From an uncultured Bacteroidota bacterium (GTDB lineage Bacteria > Bacteroidota > Bacteroidia > 2-12-FULL-35-15), in assembly GCA_903881065.1 (NCBI GenBank), contig CAIRRW010000046.1:1-37220 (forward strand): a stretch of 37,220 bases of DNA, written 5' to 3'. Shown here piece after piece: positions 1 through 7,945 of this stretch. The notes below the pieces were generated by a model, which worked only from the letters and a program-made list of their open reading frames with translations, was not told where the DNA came from and made no database searches. The translations under genes were made by a program, and so were the position numbers. Every line of letters begins with the position of its first letter. The stretch's first letter is position 1.

Positions 1-12
1 AAATAGATTTAG

Positions 13-20
13 TACGTTTG
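13..20 (+). promoter_or_regulatory. Candidate -7 promoter box of the exbB operon
   Basis: TACGTTTG matches the Bacteroidota -7 consensus TAnnTTTG. It lies 58 bases before the exbB start, and the rest of the leader is almost pure A/T. The -33 element would fall outside the window, so the promoter is only half visible. Confidence 0.45.
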
Positions 21-78
21 TTGCCCTAAAAAAAGAGTAGTAAAAAATAATAATTAATAATAAATAAACAATTAAAAA

Positions 79-876
79 ATGAGTAATCAAAAAACAACAT
101 CAGGCGGATTCAGTTTTATGACTGCAGCTGTAGCTATTTTAGTAGCATTAGTATTAGGAGAAATTATTTACAATTTTATTCTTGGTGCACCATCGCATTT
201 TGATGCAGAAGGACATCCAAAAGCAGGTGATTTATTGGGTATGATGTATAAGGGCGGTATTATTGTTCCTATTCTTATCGCCATTTTAATTACCATTGTT
301 ACCTTCTCTATTGAGCGTTTGATGACAATAGGAAAAGCAAAAGGTAAAGGAAATATTACCACTTTTGTTCGTTCTATTCAATCATTGGTGGAGCACAATC
401 AATTGGATGAAGCAATTGCTGCTTGCGACAAACAACAAGGTTCACTTGCAAATGTAGTTCGTGCAGGAGTTGAAAAATTAAAAGTAATTAATTCTGACAG
501 TTCTATGGATAAAGATTCAAAAGAAGTTGCTATTACCAAAGAGATTGAAGAAGCTACTTCATTGGAATTACCAATGCTTTCTAAGAACCTAGTAATCATT
601 TCTACTTGTGCTACTATCGCAACTTTATTTGGTTTGATCGGTACAGTGTTTGGTATGATTCGTTCATTTGCCGCACTTGCTAATGCAGGTGCACCTGATA
701 CTACAGCTCTTGCTACTGGTATTTCTGAGGCACTTATCAATACAGCTATTGGTATTATCTCTTCAGTTATCGGTATTATTATGTACAATTATTTCTCTAC
801 ACGTGTAGATGCTATTACATACAGTATGGACGAAGCAGGATTCAGCATTGTTCAATCTGTTAGCTCTCATAAATAA
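79..876 (+). CDS. exbB: MotA/TolQ/ExbB-family proton channel protein
   Basis: This is an inner-membrane subunit of the ExbB-ExbD-TonB motor, which uses the proton gradient to energise outer-membrane TonB-dependent receptors. The 265-residue protein has an N-terminal hydrophobic helix (about 14-36), a second helix (about 58-80), a cytoplasmic domain (about 85-165), and two C-terminal helices (about 168-200 and 215-240) rich in Gly, Ala and Thr. These contain the typical segment TLFGLIGTVFGMI. The start ATG is preceded by an A-rich leader without a Shine-Dalgarno sequence, as is usual in this phylum. It is first in an operon with two exbD genes and tonB, which fixes the ExbB assignment over MotA or TolQ. 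Confidence 0.93.
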   Translation: MSNQKTTSGGFSFMTAAVAILVALVLGEIIYNFILGAPSHFDAEGHPKAGDLLGMMYKGGIIVPILIAILITIVTFSIERLMTIGKAKGKGNITTFVRSIQSLVEHNQLDEAIAACDKQQGSLANVVRAGVEKLKVINSDSSMDKDSKEVAITKEIEEATSLELPMLSKNLVIISTCATIATLFGLIGTVFGMIRSFAALANAGAPDTTALATGISEALINTAIGIISSVIGIIMYNYFSTRVDAITYSMDEAGFSIVQSVSSHK

Positions 877-915
877 TTGAATCAATAAAGTATTTAACTA
901 AATAAATATAAAGAT

Positions 916-1572
916 ATGCCTAAAATAAAAATGCCTAAAAGTAATCCGTCACTGGATATGACTCCAATGGTGGATTTGGCGTTCCTTTTGGTGACATTCT
1001 TTATGCTTACCGCTTCTGTCAGAGTTTCTGAACCAGTTATTGTTGATACACCTTCTTCTACTTCCGAAAAACTACTTCCTGATAATTGTATTCTAATTAC
1101 AGTAGATAATAAAGGAAGAGCATTTTATAATATTAATAATGGAGAAGTGCGTATGAAAACCCTTGAAAGAATGGGGCAACAATATAAAATCGATTTCACT
1201 GATAAAGAGAAAAAACGTTTTGCCGGCATGACTAGTTTTGGAGTGCCGATAGCGCAATTAAAGCAATACATTGATATGGAAGACCCACAACGATTAAAAG
1301 TGAAATCTTCCGGTGTACCTTTAGACTCTTTACATAATGAATTAGGTGATTGGGTTCAGTTTGGACGTATAGAAGCCGCTCGACAAGCGAAAGCACAAAA
1401 GGATAAAGCCGATAAAGCAGGACGAACATTTAAATATGAGCCGATGCGTTTTGCAATAAAAGCTGACGGACAAGCTAATTACATTGCAGTGAAACAGATT
1501 ATTAAAGTGTTTACTGATAAAGATATTTACAGATTTAATCTTATAACAAATCTGGAACAACAGCAAAAATAA
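916..1572 (+). CDS. exbD: ExbD/TolR-family biopolymer transport protein (first copy)
   Basis: This is a single-pass inner-membrane partner of ExbB. Near the N-terminus it has the family signature DMTPMVDLAFLLVTFFMLT (about residues 13-31), whose membrane-embedded Asp is the proposed proton-relay residue. A periplasmic domain of about 180 residues follows. At 218 residues it is longer than proteobacterial ExbD (about 140); the extra length is a charged middle section (about 75-165). It lies 39 bases after exbB and is followed by a second exbD. Two non-identical ExbD proteins in tandem are common in Bacteroidota and suggest a heteromeric ExbD assembly, which is an inference. Confidence 0.93.
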   Translation: MPKIKMPKSNPSLDMTPMVDLAFLLVTFFMLTASVRVSEPVIVDTPSSTSEKLLPDNCILITVDNKGRAFYNINNGEVRMKTLERMGQQYKIDFTDKEKKRFAGMTSFGVPIAQLKQYIDMEDPQRLKVKSSGVPLDSLHNELGDWVQFGRIEAARQAKAQKDKADKAGRTFKYEPMRFAIKADGQANYIAVKQIIKVFTDKDIYRFNLITNLEQQQK

Positions 1573-1656
1573 GTCGAATAGGTTATGGAAACGTAACAGT
1601 GTTTGCATCAATAATTTAGACGACAGGAAATATAAACAGATAATTAATTTAATAAA

Positions 1657-2316
1657 ATGGCAGAAGTAAATACCGGTGATGGTGGTGGCGGTCATGGCAA
1701 ACATGATAAAAAACGCGCCAAGAAAGCATCCACACGAATTGACATGACACCAATGGTGGATTTGGCATTCCTTCTTCTTACATTCTTTGTACTTACATCT
1801 ACTTTTAATAAGGCGAAAACAATGGAAATAAATTTTCCTGCTAAGCCAAAGTCGGAAAAAGAAAGAATGAAAATAAATAACGCCTTGACATTTATTTTGA
1901 CACGAGAAGGAAAAGACGAAAAGGAAGATGGTATCTATTACTATTATGGTGAGTTTTATGGACCTAATAATAAAGATGGAAAACCTGCAACAGCGTATAC
2001 TAAAACAGATTTTTCAAAAGAAGGATTACATAAACTATTGTTGGATAGAAACAAACCGACAATAGATGCTCTGGATGCTTTGGAAGAAAAGTATAAGAAA
2101 AAGGAAATTGCGGATACTACCTACAAACGTTTGGCATTAAAGGAAAAAGGGAAGAAGGAAGCTCTTACTGTTCTTATTAAGGCAGACGATAAAGCGGTAT
2201 ATAAAAACATTATAGATGCAATTGACGAGTTGAATATTTGTAACGTTGGTAAATATGCAATTGTAGACATGGGCCAGGGAGAGTTGGATATATTAAACGC
2301 TGTAAAGAAGAAATAA
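1657..2316 (+). CDS. exbD: ExbD/TolR-family biopolymer transport protein (second copy)
   Basis: This is the second ExbD paralogue of the operon. A Gly/His/Lys-rich N-terminal tail (residues 1-25) precedes the membrane segment, which carries the same signature DMTPMVDLAFLLLTFFVLT with its Asp. The periplasmic part is Lys-rich and ends in a domain containing the ExbD-like stretch LTVLIKADDKAVYKNIIDAI. At 219 residues it is almost the same length as the first copy, but the two differ strongly outside the membrane motif. This argues for two specialised subunits and against a recent duplication. The next gene, tonB, starts one base after the stop, so the two are probably translationally coupled. 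Confidence 0.93.
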   Translation: MAEVNTGDGGGGHGKHDKKRAKKASTRIDMTPMVDLAFLLLTFFVLTSTFNKAKTMEINFPAKPKSEKERMKINNALTFILTREGKDEKEDGIYYYYGEFYGPNNKDGKPATAYTKTDFSKEGLHKLLLDRNKPTIDALDALEEKYKKKEIADTTYKRLALKEKGKKEALTVLIKADDKAVYKNIIDAIDELNICNVGKYAIVDMGQGELDILNAVKKK

Positions 2317-2317
2317 A

Positions 2318-3139
2318 ATGGCAGAAGAAACATTATTTAATCAGTGGACAAGTGTTGTTGCAGATAGCCGTAATGATATAGTTTTTGAACATAAACACAA
2401 AGACTATGGTGCTTATGCGATCAGACGAAATTATAACAAAACAGTTTTTTGGGCACTTACTATTTCTGCGGCATCCTTTTTATTTGCAATAAGTGTTCCT
2501 GCAATAATTGCATGGATAAAAAACATTCAAGAAGAGAAAATTGTAGCTGTGGATATTACTTCCCAGGATTTAACGGCACCACCACCTGTTAATCCGGATG
2601 AACCACCACCACCACCACCACCGCCACCACCAGTAATGGAAACGGTAAAGTTTACACCACCAATTGTAGAGGATGAAAAGGTAAATGACGATCCTCCTCC
2701 TGTGCAAACAGAGGAAACTCCTCAAATTAGTACTGAAACGCACGAAGGTGATGGTGATAAGAATGATATTATTATTCCTGAAACAACTGGAAATGGTGTG
2801 GTAGAACCTGTGGTAGAAGCGCCATTAACAATAGTTGAGCAAATGCCAACTTTCCCAGGGGGAGAAGGAGAATTGATGAAGTACATTCAAAAGAATGTTC
2901 AATATCCACAAGTGGAAAAAGAAGCAGGTATTTCAGGAACTTGTTATGTAACATTTGTTGTTGAGAAAAATGGGGCAATAAGTGATGTGAAAGTTCTGAG
3001 AGGTATTTCTGGAGGACCAGGATGTGATAAAGAGGCAATTCGCGTTATTAAATCTATGCCTTCTTGGAAAGCAGGTAAACAAAATGGACGAGAAGTGAGA
3101 GTTCAATTTAATTTACCTATTAAATTTACGTTGAGATAA
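2318..3139 (+). CDS. tonB: TonB energy transducer
   Basis: TonB spans the periplasm and transmits ExbB/ExbD motor force to outer-membrane receptors. The 273-residue protein has a cytoplasmic N-terminus with the segment FEHKHKDYGAYAIRRNYN, typical of Bacteroidota TonB. It then has one membrane helix (about 44-66), a Pro-rich spacer with a run of ten prolines (about 95-104), and a C-terminal TonB domain (about 180-273). That domain contains FPGGEGELMKYIQKNVQYP, a conserved GTCYVTFVVEKNG strand, and the end PIKFTLR. The ATG lies directly after the second exbD. A substrate-binding protein and a TPR protein follow in the same direction. Confidence 0.95.
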   Translation: MAEETLFNQWTSVVADSRNDIVFEHKHKDYGAYAIRRNYNKTVFWALTISAASFLFAISVPAIIAWIKNIQEEKIVAVDITSQDLTAPPPVNPDEPPPPPPPPPPVMETVKFTPPIVEDEKVNDDPPPVQTEETPQISTETHEGDGDKNDIIIPETTGNGVVEPVVEAPLTIVEQMPTFPGGEGELMKYIQKNVQYPQVEKEAGISGTCYVTFVVEKNGAISDVKVLRGISGGPGCDKEAIRVIKSMPSWKAGKQNGREVRVQFNLPIKFTLR

Positions 3140-3169
3140 AACGCTTTTTTTAAAAACAGTAAACCTTCA

Positions 3170-3376
3170 GTGAATAAATTACGCTATTATTCCAATTATG
3201 TAATGATAGCAGTTTATTTGTCTCTTGGCTTACTGTTTTTATTTACAGATATCGCCAGTGAAACGTTCCCTGCTTATCGAAAGGAAATTGGTTCCACACT
3301 TCTTATTTATTCCATAATAAGATTACTTTTGCAGTATTATAAGTATAAGAGAGAAAAGAATGAGTACCCGGATTAA
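3170..3376 (+). CDS. Small two-helix membrane protein in the TonB operon
   Basis: I do not recognise the family. The 68-residue protein is predicted to have two membrane helices (about 9-27 and 40-57) ending in a basic tail (YKYKREKNEYPD). The start is taken as GTG, because no in-frame ATG gives the full first helix; this choice is uncertain. It lies 30 bases after tonB, and its end overlaps the next gene by 17 bases. Helix spacing and the tail resemble the next gene (LLQYYKYKREK here, FYVAYRRYKSKK there), so the two look like diverged tandem duplicates. A role linked to TonB or the PstS-like protein is only positional inference. Confidence 0.7.
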   Translation: MNKLRYYSNYVMIAVYLSLGLLFLFTDIASETFPAYRKEIGSTLLIYSIIRLLLQYYKYKREKNEYPD

Positions 3377-3629
3377 ATTGAAGCATGCTTGGAATATAAT
3401 TCGCTATAATCTTAGCTTTATGCTCCTTTCATTTTATTTAACCGTTGCCTTTTTGTTTTTATTCTCTCATATGTGGGAAGATTTAATTCCAAAAGGCAGG
3501 TCAATAATTGGATTGGTGCTTCTATTTTTTGGAGCTTTCCGATTTTATGTTGCTTACCGCAGATATAAAAGTAAAAAAAGTCGGATTGAAGCCATTCGAC
3601 AACTACACAAGAATGTTACTACAGAATAA
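3360..3629 (+). CDS. Small two-helix membrane protein, likely paralogue of the preceding gene
   Basis: This 89-residue protein of unknown family has predicted membrane helices at about 17-36 and 46-64, a short loop with a Gly/Pro turn, and a basic C-terminus. It shares its layout with the preceding gene: short cytoplasmic start, Tyr/Leu-rich first helix, hydrophobic second helix ending in a basic Tyr-containing stretch. It overlaps the upstream gene by 17 bases and the downstream lipoprotein gene by 17 bases, which indicates translational coupling through this part of the operon. Confidence 0.75.
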   Translation: MSTRIKLKHAWNIIRYNLSFMLLSFYLTVAFLFLFSHMWEDLIPKGRSIIGLVLLFFGAFRFYVAYRRYKSKKSRIEAIRQLHKNVTTE

Positions 3630-4545
3630 ATTATTATCCATCTTCATTATCGCATTGGTTATTTCCAGTTGTTCCACACAGCCCAACGAACCAACTGATA
3701 CTCCTACATCAGGTGATGTTTCTGTTGTTGTTGACGAATCATTTCAACAATTATTTGATACAGAGATTTACACTTTTCAAGCATTATACCCAAGAGCAAA
3801 AGTGCATGCAAAGTATTTGTCGGAGAAAGAAGCATTGCAGCGATTGATTAATGATTCGTGTAAGGTAGTGGTTATGTGCCGTGATTTAACAAAGGCAGAG
3901 CGCAAGAACTTCGAAGCATCTAATTTGTTTCCTATTTCCACAAAAATAGCTGAGGATGCAATTGCAATTCTTGTAAACCCTGAAAATACTGACAGTACAA
4001 TAACTGTTGATGACATCAAATCTATTTTACTTGGCAAGGATTCTGTTTGGAATCAACTTAATAAAAAGAATAATCTCGGAAAGATAACTGTTGTGTTTGA
4101 TAATAGCGGCTCAGCAAATGCCCGTTATATGCAGGATACATTATTGAAAGGAAAATCGTTTTCAAAGAATGCCTTTGCAGTGAAGTCGAACCCCGAGGTG
4201 ATTGACTATGTGAACAAAAACAAAAATGCAATTGGAATGTTGAGTGTGAACTGGATTAGTGATATGGATGATTCGATAACTCATAACTTTCTGAAAAAGG
4301 TAAAAGTACTTGAAGTGAAAAAGGACAGTGTATCCGAAGGTTTCAAACCATATCAGGCATATATTAAAACAAAAGATTATCCATTTACCAGAGATGTGTA
4401 CATGATTAACCGACAAACGCGTGCCGGACTTGGTATGGGATTTGTATCATTTGTGGCAGGAGATAAAGGTCAGTTGATGATTTTGAAGGCAGGCTTGATT
4501 CCGGCAATTGCACCTGTGAGATTAGTAGAAATTAATACAAAATAA
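3613..4545 (+). CDS. PstS-like phosphate-binding-type lipoprotein
   Basis: This is a periplasmic substrate-binding-fold protein. I start it at 3613 because that ATG gives a clean lipoprotein signal (MLLQNKLLSIFIIALVISSC, with the lipobox Cys at residue 20); the open frame extends further upstream but would add an unlikely leader. The mature part resembles PstS-type proteins: an early Ser/Val strand, CRDLTKAE, a DDIKSILLGKDSVW segment, and a phosphate-loop-like DNSGSANARYMQDTL. No pstCAB genes are nearby, so it may serve sensing or a TonB-linked role and not classic ABC uptake. The gene overlaps the small membrane-protein gene before it and lies 18 bases before a TPR gene. Confidence 0.85.
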   Translation: MLLQNKLLSIFIIALVISSCSTQPNEPTDTPTSGDVSVVVDESFQQLFDTEIYTFQALYPRAKVHAKYLSEKEALQRLINDSCKVVVMCRDLTKAERKNFEASNLFPISTKIAEDAIAILVNPENTDSTITVDDIKSILLGKDSVWNQLNKKNNLGKITVVFDNSGSANARYMQDTLLKGKSFSKNAFAVKSNPEVIDYVNKNKNAIGMLSVNWISDMDDSITHNFLKKVKVLEVKKDSVSEGFKPYQAYIKTKDYPFTRDVYMINRQTRAGLGMGFVSFVAGDKGQLMILKAGLIPAIAPVRLVEINTK

Positions 4546-4563
4546 AAGTTATAAAAAAAGAGT

Positions 4564-6135
4564 ATGAGAACAGTTAGATTATTTTTTATTGCAACAATGA
4601 TTTCAACATCAACTTTGTTTGCACAAACATTGAATGACGCGATTAAGTTGACCACCAACGAACAATTCCAGAGTGCAGATGAATCATTCAAAAAACTTAT
4701 TCAGATAGGACCTGGCAATGGCGAATATTATTTCTATTATGGCGAGAACTTTTTTAAGAATGACAACTTGGAGATGGCAACAAAATTGTATCTGAAAGGA
4801 ACGGAAGTGAATGCAACCAATCCACTTTGTTATGTAGGTTTAGGAAAAGTGCAATGGTATCAAGGCAAACAAGCGGATGCTAAAGCAAACTTTTATAAAG
4901 CTACTACTTTGGCAGCCGGAAAAGATCCTGTAGTGCTTATGAAGATTGCAGAAGCATACATCAATGCAGAGAATAAGAACCTTGTTGACGCATTTACACT
5001 TTTAACTCAAGCTGCTAAACTTGATGGTAAAAATCCTGAAGTTTATATTTTAAATGGGGATGCATTTTTGGAACAAAATGATGGTACCAAAGCTATCGAG
5101 TATTATGAAAGAGCAGCAGGTTTGGATCCTAAGTCTGTGAAAGCTACTTTGCGCCAAGGACAACTTTATAATAGAAGCAGAAATTATCCTTTGGCGTTGG
5201 ATTTTTATAAAAAAGCAAGTCTAATTGACTCTTCATTTGCGCCTGCTTACAGAGAAAAAGCAGAGATTTATTTCCGTGCAGGGCAATACAAAACAGCCGC
5301 AGCACAGTATAAACGCTACCTTGACTTAAATAACGATTGTACTGCCCGTGGCAGATATGCAGGTTTTTTAAATCAAGCAAAAATGTATCAGGAGTCGGTG
5401 GCTGCTGCGCAGGAAGCGCTTAAATGCGATCAGAACAATCCTTATTTATATCGTTATTTAGCTTATGATTATTTCCAGTTGAAAGACTATGCAAATGGTT
5501 TGACAAATTGCAATATCTTCTTTACAAAGATATCGGCTGATAAAATAATACCTCAGGATTACGAGAATCGTGCGAAACTTAATTCGCAGATGGGCAATGA
5601 TTCGCTTGCTATTGTTGATTATAAAAGGATAATGGAGCAAGATACCACCCGCACCGAATACCTTGGTGATATTGCAAATGCATACAAGAAAACGAAGAAG
5701 TATAAAGATGCAATTGATTATTACAACAGAAAAATCAAAACCGGCAAGGCGAATGCCAATGATTACAATGGTATTGGACTTTCCTATTATTATTCAAAAG
5801 ATTTTGTGAATGCAGATTCTTCATTTGCTCAAGTGGTGAAACAGCAGCCTGATTTATATGTTGGGTATTTGTGGAGAGCAAAATCAAATGTACAGCTTGA
5901 CCCAAAAAATGAAAAGTGGCTTGCAAAACCTATCTTCGAAACCTTTATTACTAAAGTGAAGCCGGAGGAAACTGAAAAGAATAAAAATTATTTAATAGAA
6001 GCATATAATTATCTTGCTGCATATTATGCAAGTCAGAAGGATTGTGCAAATACTAAATTGTATATGCAGAAAGTGTTGGACTTAGATCCAAATAATGCAC
6101 AGGCAAAAAAGGTAATTGCAGGATTGAAGTGCTAG
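4564..6135 (+). CDS. Exported tetratricopeptide-repeat protein
   Basis: This 523-residue protein has an N-terminal signal peptide (MRTVRLFFIATMISTSTLFA) followed by about ten TPR units. Examples are YYFYYGENFFKNDNLEMATKL near residue 55, YERAAGLDPKSVKATLRQGQ near 180, and the final MQKVLDLDPNNAQAKKV near 500. TPRs form protein-binding superhelices; the partner is unknown. It lies last in the TonB operon, 18 bases after the PstS-like gene. The exbB-exbD-exbD-tonB-PstS-TPR order is one I recognise from other Bacteroidota, which suggests a shared periplasmic function that has not been defined. Confidence 0.88.
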   Translation: MRTVRLFFIATMISTSTLFAQTLNDAIKLTTNEQFQSADESFKKLIQIGPGNGEYYFYYGENFFKNDNLEMATKLYLKGTEVNATNPLCYVGLGKVQWYQGKQADAKANFYKATTLAAGKDPVVLMKIAEAYINAENKNLVDAFTLLTQAAKLDGKNPEVYILNGDAFLEQNDGTKAIEYYERAAGLDPKSVKATLRQGQLYNRSRNYPLALDFYKKASLIDSSFAPAYREKAEIYFRAGQYKTAAAQYKRYLDLNNDCTARGRYAGFLNQAKMYQESVAAAQEALKCDQNNPYLYRYLAYDYFQLKDYANGLTNCNIFFTKISADKIIPQDYENRAKLNSQMGNDSLAIVDYKRIMEQDTTRTEYLGDIANAYKKTKKYKDAIDYYNRKIKTGKANANDYNGIGLSYYYSKDFVNADSSFAQVVKQQPDLYVGYLWRAKSNVQLDPKNEKWLAKPIFETFITKVKPEETEKNKNYLIEAYNYLAAYYASQKDCANTKLYMQKVLDLDPNNAQAKKVIAGLKC

Positions 6136-6192
6136 TTAATAGCTGTAATCTATAACTTCCTGGATATTTTTATTGCTCCTTGAAAGTAGGAG

Positions 6193-6732
6193 TTAGGCAG
6201 TGATACTGAATACCGAAAAATTTACATTTCCATATTTTCGGTGCTGTATAAAATGAGGCAACTTTGATAAATCCGTTTGCTCGCCATGCTCCACAATAAG
6301 CCACCCTTCAGGTTTTAATAAGTTGTTCTGAAAAACTATTTCAGGAATTGTATTAATATTTTCCAAATCATAAGGCGGATCGCAGAAGATGATATGATAC
6401 GGAAGCGTAGCACGTTTCAGAAATGAGAACGCATCGAATTTAACCACCTTTACCTGATTCATTTTATATTCCTCACTTGTCCGTTTTACAAATTCACAAC
6501 AGGAATAATTGCTATCCACGCTTGTGATGTCGCCACAGCCGCGCGAAGCAAACTCATACGTCATGTTGCCGGTTCCGCAAAATAAATCAAGCACGCGTAA
6601 TCCGTCAAACTCAAAATGGTTATTTAGAATATTGAAAATACTTTCTTTTGCAAAGTCTGTGGTAGGGCGTACATCCAGATTCCGTGGAGTGTGAATTACT
6701 CTGCCTCGGTGAGTTCCGCTTACAATGCGCAT
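6193..6732 (-). CDS. rsmD: 16S rRNA (guanine-966-N2)-methyltransferase RsmD
   Basis: It methylates G966 of 16S rRNA, using S-adenosylmethionine. The 179-residue length is usual. Landmarks are MRIVSGTHRGRVIHTP at the N-terminus, the family-typical DVRPTTDFAKESIFNIL, the SAM-binding VLDLFCGTGNMTYEFASRG (about 45-63), and the catalytic motif DPPYDL (about 118-123). Its start codon overlaps the stop of the upstream DUF3822 gene, so the two are translationally coupled. The gene converges with the TPR gene across a gap of about 57 bases. Confidence 0.95.
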   Translation of the reverse strand: MRIVSGTHRGRVIHTPRNLDVRPTTDFAKESIFNILNNHFEFDGLRVLDLFCGTGNMTYEFASRGCGDITSVDSNYSCCEFVKRTSEEYKMNQVKVVKFDAFSFLKRATLPYHIIFCDPPYDLENINTIPEIVFQNNLLKPEGWLIVEHGEQTDLSKLPHFIQHRKYGNVNFSVFSITA

Positions 6733-7607
6733 TATGAGTAGTAGTTATTAAACAATGTGAAATAATAATATGCAGGCAACGTCTGCAGCTGATAACTGTA
6801 AATAGCGCCATCATTGCGTTCGCCAAACTTTAACTTGCGAACGTACTTTTGTGTCAGTGAATATATGGTGGAGTTGCGTTCTATCTCTCCCAATAATGTT
6901 ACATCAATTGTTTCCGGATTCAAGTGCAGTTGCTCACACACGAATAGTAAGTAATATATGAAATCTTCGGCAGAATTATAATTAAACGTATTGTAGAACA
7001 ATAACTTCTTTCCGTCAATTAATAGTATTTCAAGGTGCGAAGGCTGAACATGCACAAATAATTTTTGGCCGGTCTGGTTTTTATTCTGCAGCACCAATGT
7101 ATCAATCAAAGCGCTGGAAGCGTGGTGGTACTTGATGTTTGAAAAAAGATAATCTAGTTTTGCCTTAATGCTTAATGGCAAAGCAAAAACATTTTTAGCA
7201 TCCATACTCTTCAAGTCATCTACCATTACCATTTCGTCGCCCTCCAATTCAGCATTAAAATTTAGATACATTTTAATCCTATCCTCTTCATACAAAGCAC
7301 TGGGCACCAACGTAGAAAGGTTATTGACGATAACACATACAGCAGATTTATATTTATGTTTAATCAGCTTGCTGTCTTTAATCAATGTTTCCAACACATC
7401 GGCAACGCCGTCAAAGTTGTAGATATTCTGGAAGTTGTAATTCTCGAATGCAATGTATTTGTTACCGGCTTTTTCGTTTACCGCCACCAAAATATTATCA
7501 ATGCTTATCTGAATTATAAGTTGAAAAGTGGAAACGTAGGCCGGATTAAAAGCTTCGTCAATAAAAGAGTTGACTTGAGTTATTTTATTCTTTATTTCGG
7601 TTTGCAT
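6732..7607 (-). CDS. DUF3822 family protein
   Basis: This 291-residue soluble protein has an actin/ASKHA-like feel (paired segments such as VCVIVNNLSTLVPSALY and VHVQPSHLEILLIDG). It matches what I know of DUF3822, a Bacteroidota family often encoded beside rsmD, as it is here. Its biochemical function is unknown. The adjacency suggests a role connected to ribosome maturation, but that is guilt by association. The start ATG lies only five bases after a good -7 promoter box, so the transcript may be almost leaderless. Confidence 0.8.
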   Translation of the reverse strand: MQTEIKNKITQVNSFIDEAFNPAYVSTFQLIIQISIDNILVAVNEKAGNKYIAFENYNFQNIYNFDGVADVLETLIKDSKLIKHKYKSAVCVIVNNLSTLVPSALYEEDRIKMYLNFNAELEGDEMVMVDDLKSMDAKNVFALPLSIKAKLDYLFSNIKYHHASSALIDTLVLQNKNQTGQKLFVHVQPSHLEILLIDGKKLLFYNTFNYNSAEDFIYYLLFVCEQLHLNPETIDVTLLGEIERNSTIYSLTQKYVRKLKFGERNDGAIYSYQLQTLPAYYYFTLFNNYYS

Positions 7608-7612
7608 TTCCG

Positions 7613-7620
7613 CAAAGATA
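7613..7620 (-). promoter_or_regulatory. -7 promoter box of the DUF3822-rsmD operon
   Basis: Reading the minus strand gives TATCTTTG, an exact TAnnTTTG match. Its last base is separated from the ATG at 7607 by five bases. Transcription should therefore begin at or within a base or two of the start codon. Confidence 0.55.
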
Positions 7621-7648
7621 AATTTAATTGTTGAATACTATATGGCTT

Positions 7649-7877
7649 TATTTTCCGATTGATTAATGCCTGCCCATAAGATTGTTTCCATTGTAAGACC
7701 TCACCCCTTAATCCCCTCACCTTGAAGAAAGGAGAGGGGGTGGAGGTGAAGTGCTACTATAAAAATCATGCTATTTCAGGTATAGGCTCCCTTCTCCTTT
7801 CTTCAAGGAGAAGGGCTGGGGATGAGGTCTTAGAAATTTTTGCAAACAATCGTAAGGATATTTTCCGATTGATTAAT
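7649..7877. repeat. Palindromic MITE-like intergenic repeat flanked by 19-bp direct repeats
   Basis: This is the main content of the 338-base gap before the helicase gene. Identical 19-base direct repeats (tattttccgattgattaat) lie at 7649-7667 and 7859-7877. Between them is an overall inverted repeat: 7680-7687 pairs with 7844-7851, and 7694-7703 (taagacctca) pairs exactly with 7823-7832. Each half also folds alone: 7713-7718 with 7734-7739, and a perfect 10-bp stem 7789-7798/7806-7815. There is no transposase, and the small open frame across it is a by-product. It resembles C-rich palindromic repeats scattered through many Bacteroidota genomes. Confidence 0.7.
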
Positions 7878-7884
7878 TGTTTCC

Positions 7885-7914
7885 TTGCTCGCATTCTTAT
7901 AATAGATAGATTTG
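7885..7914 (+). promoter_or_regulatory. Promoter of the RecD-like helicase gene
   Basis: A TTG at 7885-7887 and TAGATTTG at 7907-7914 are separated by 19 bases, which fits the Bacteroidota TTG-N17 to 23-TAnnTTTG promoter. The start codon follows about 30 bases later. The promoter lies just outside the palindromic repeat. Confidence 0.55.
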
Positions 7915-7945
7915 TACATTCGTATTTATCAGTAATTATCAGCAA

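Noticed and set aside
3508..3612. Upstream extension of the PstS-like lipoprotein gene
   Set aside because: The extra 35 codons overlap the small membrane-protein gene, and the ATG at 3613 gives a standard lipoprotein signal.
6176..6192. Small hairpin ctcct/aggag between the convergent TPR and rsmD genes
   Set aside because: Only five base pairs and no T tract; too weak to list as a terminator.
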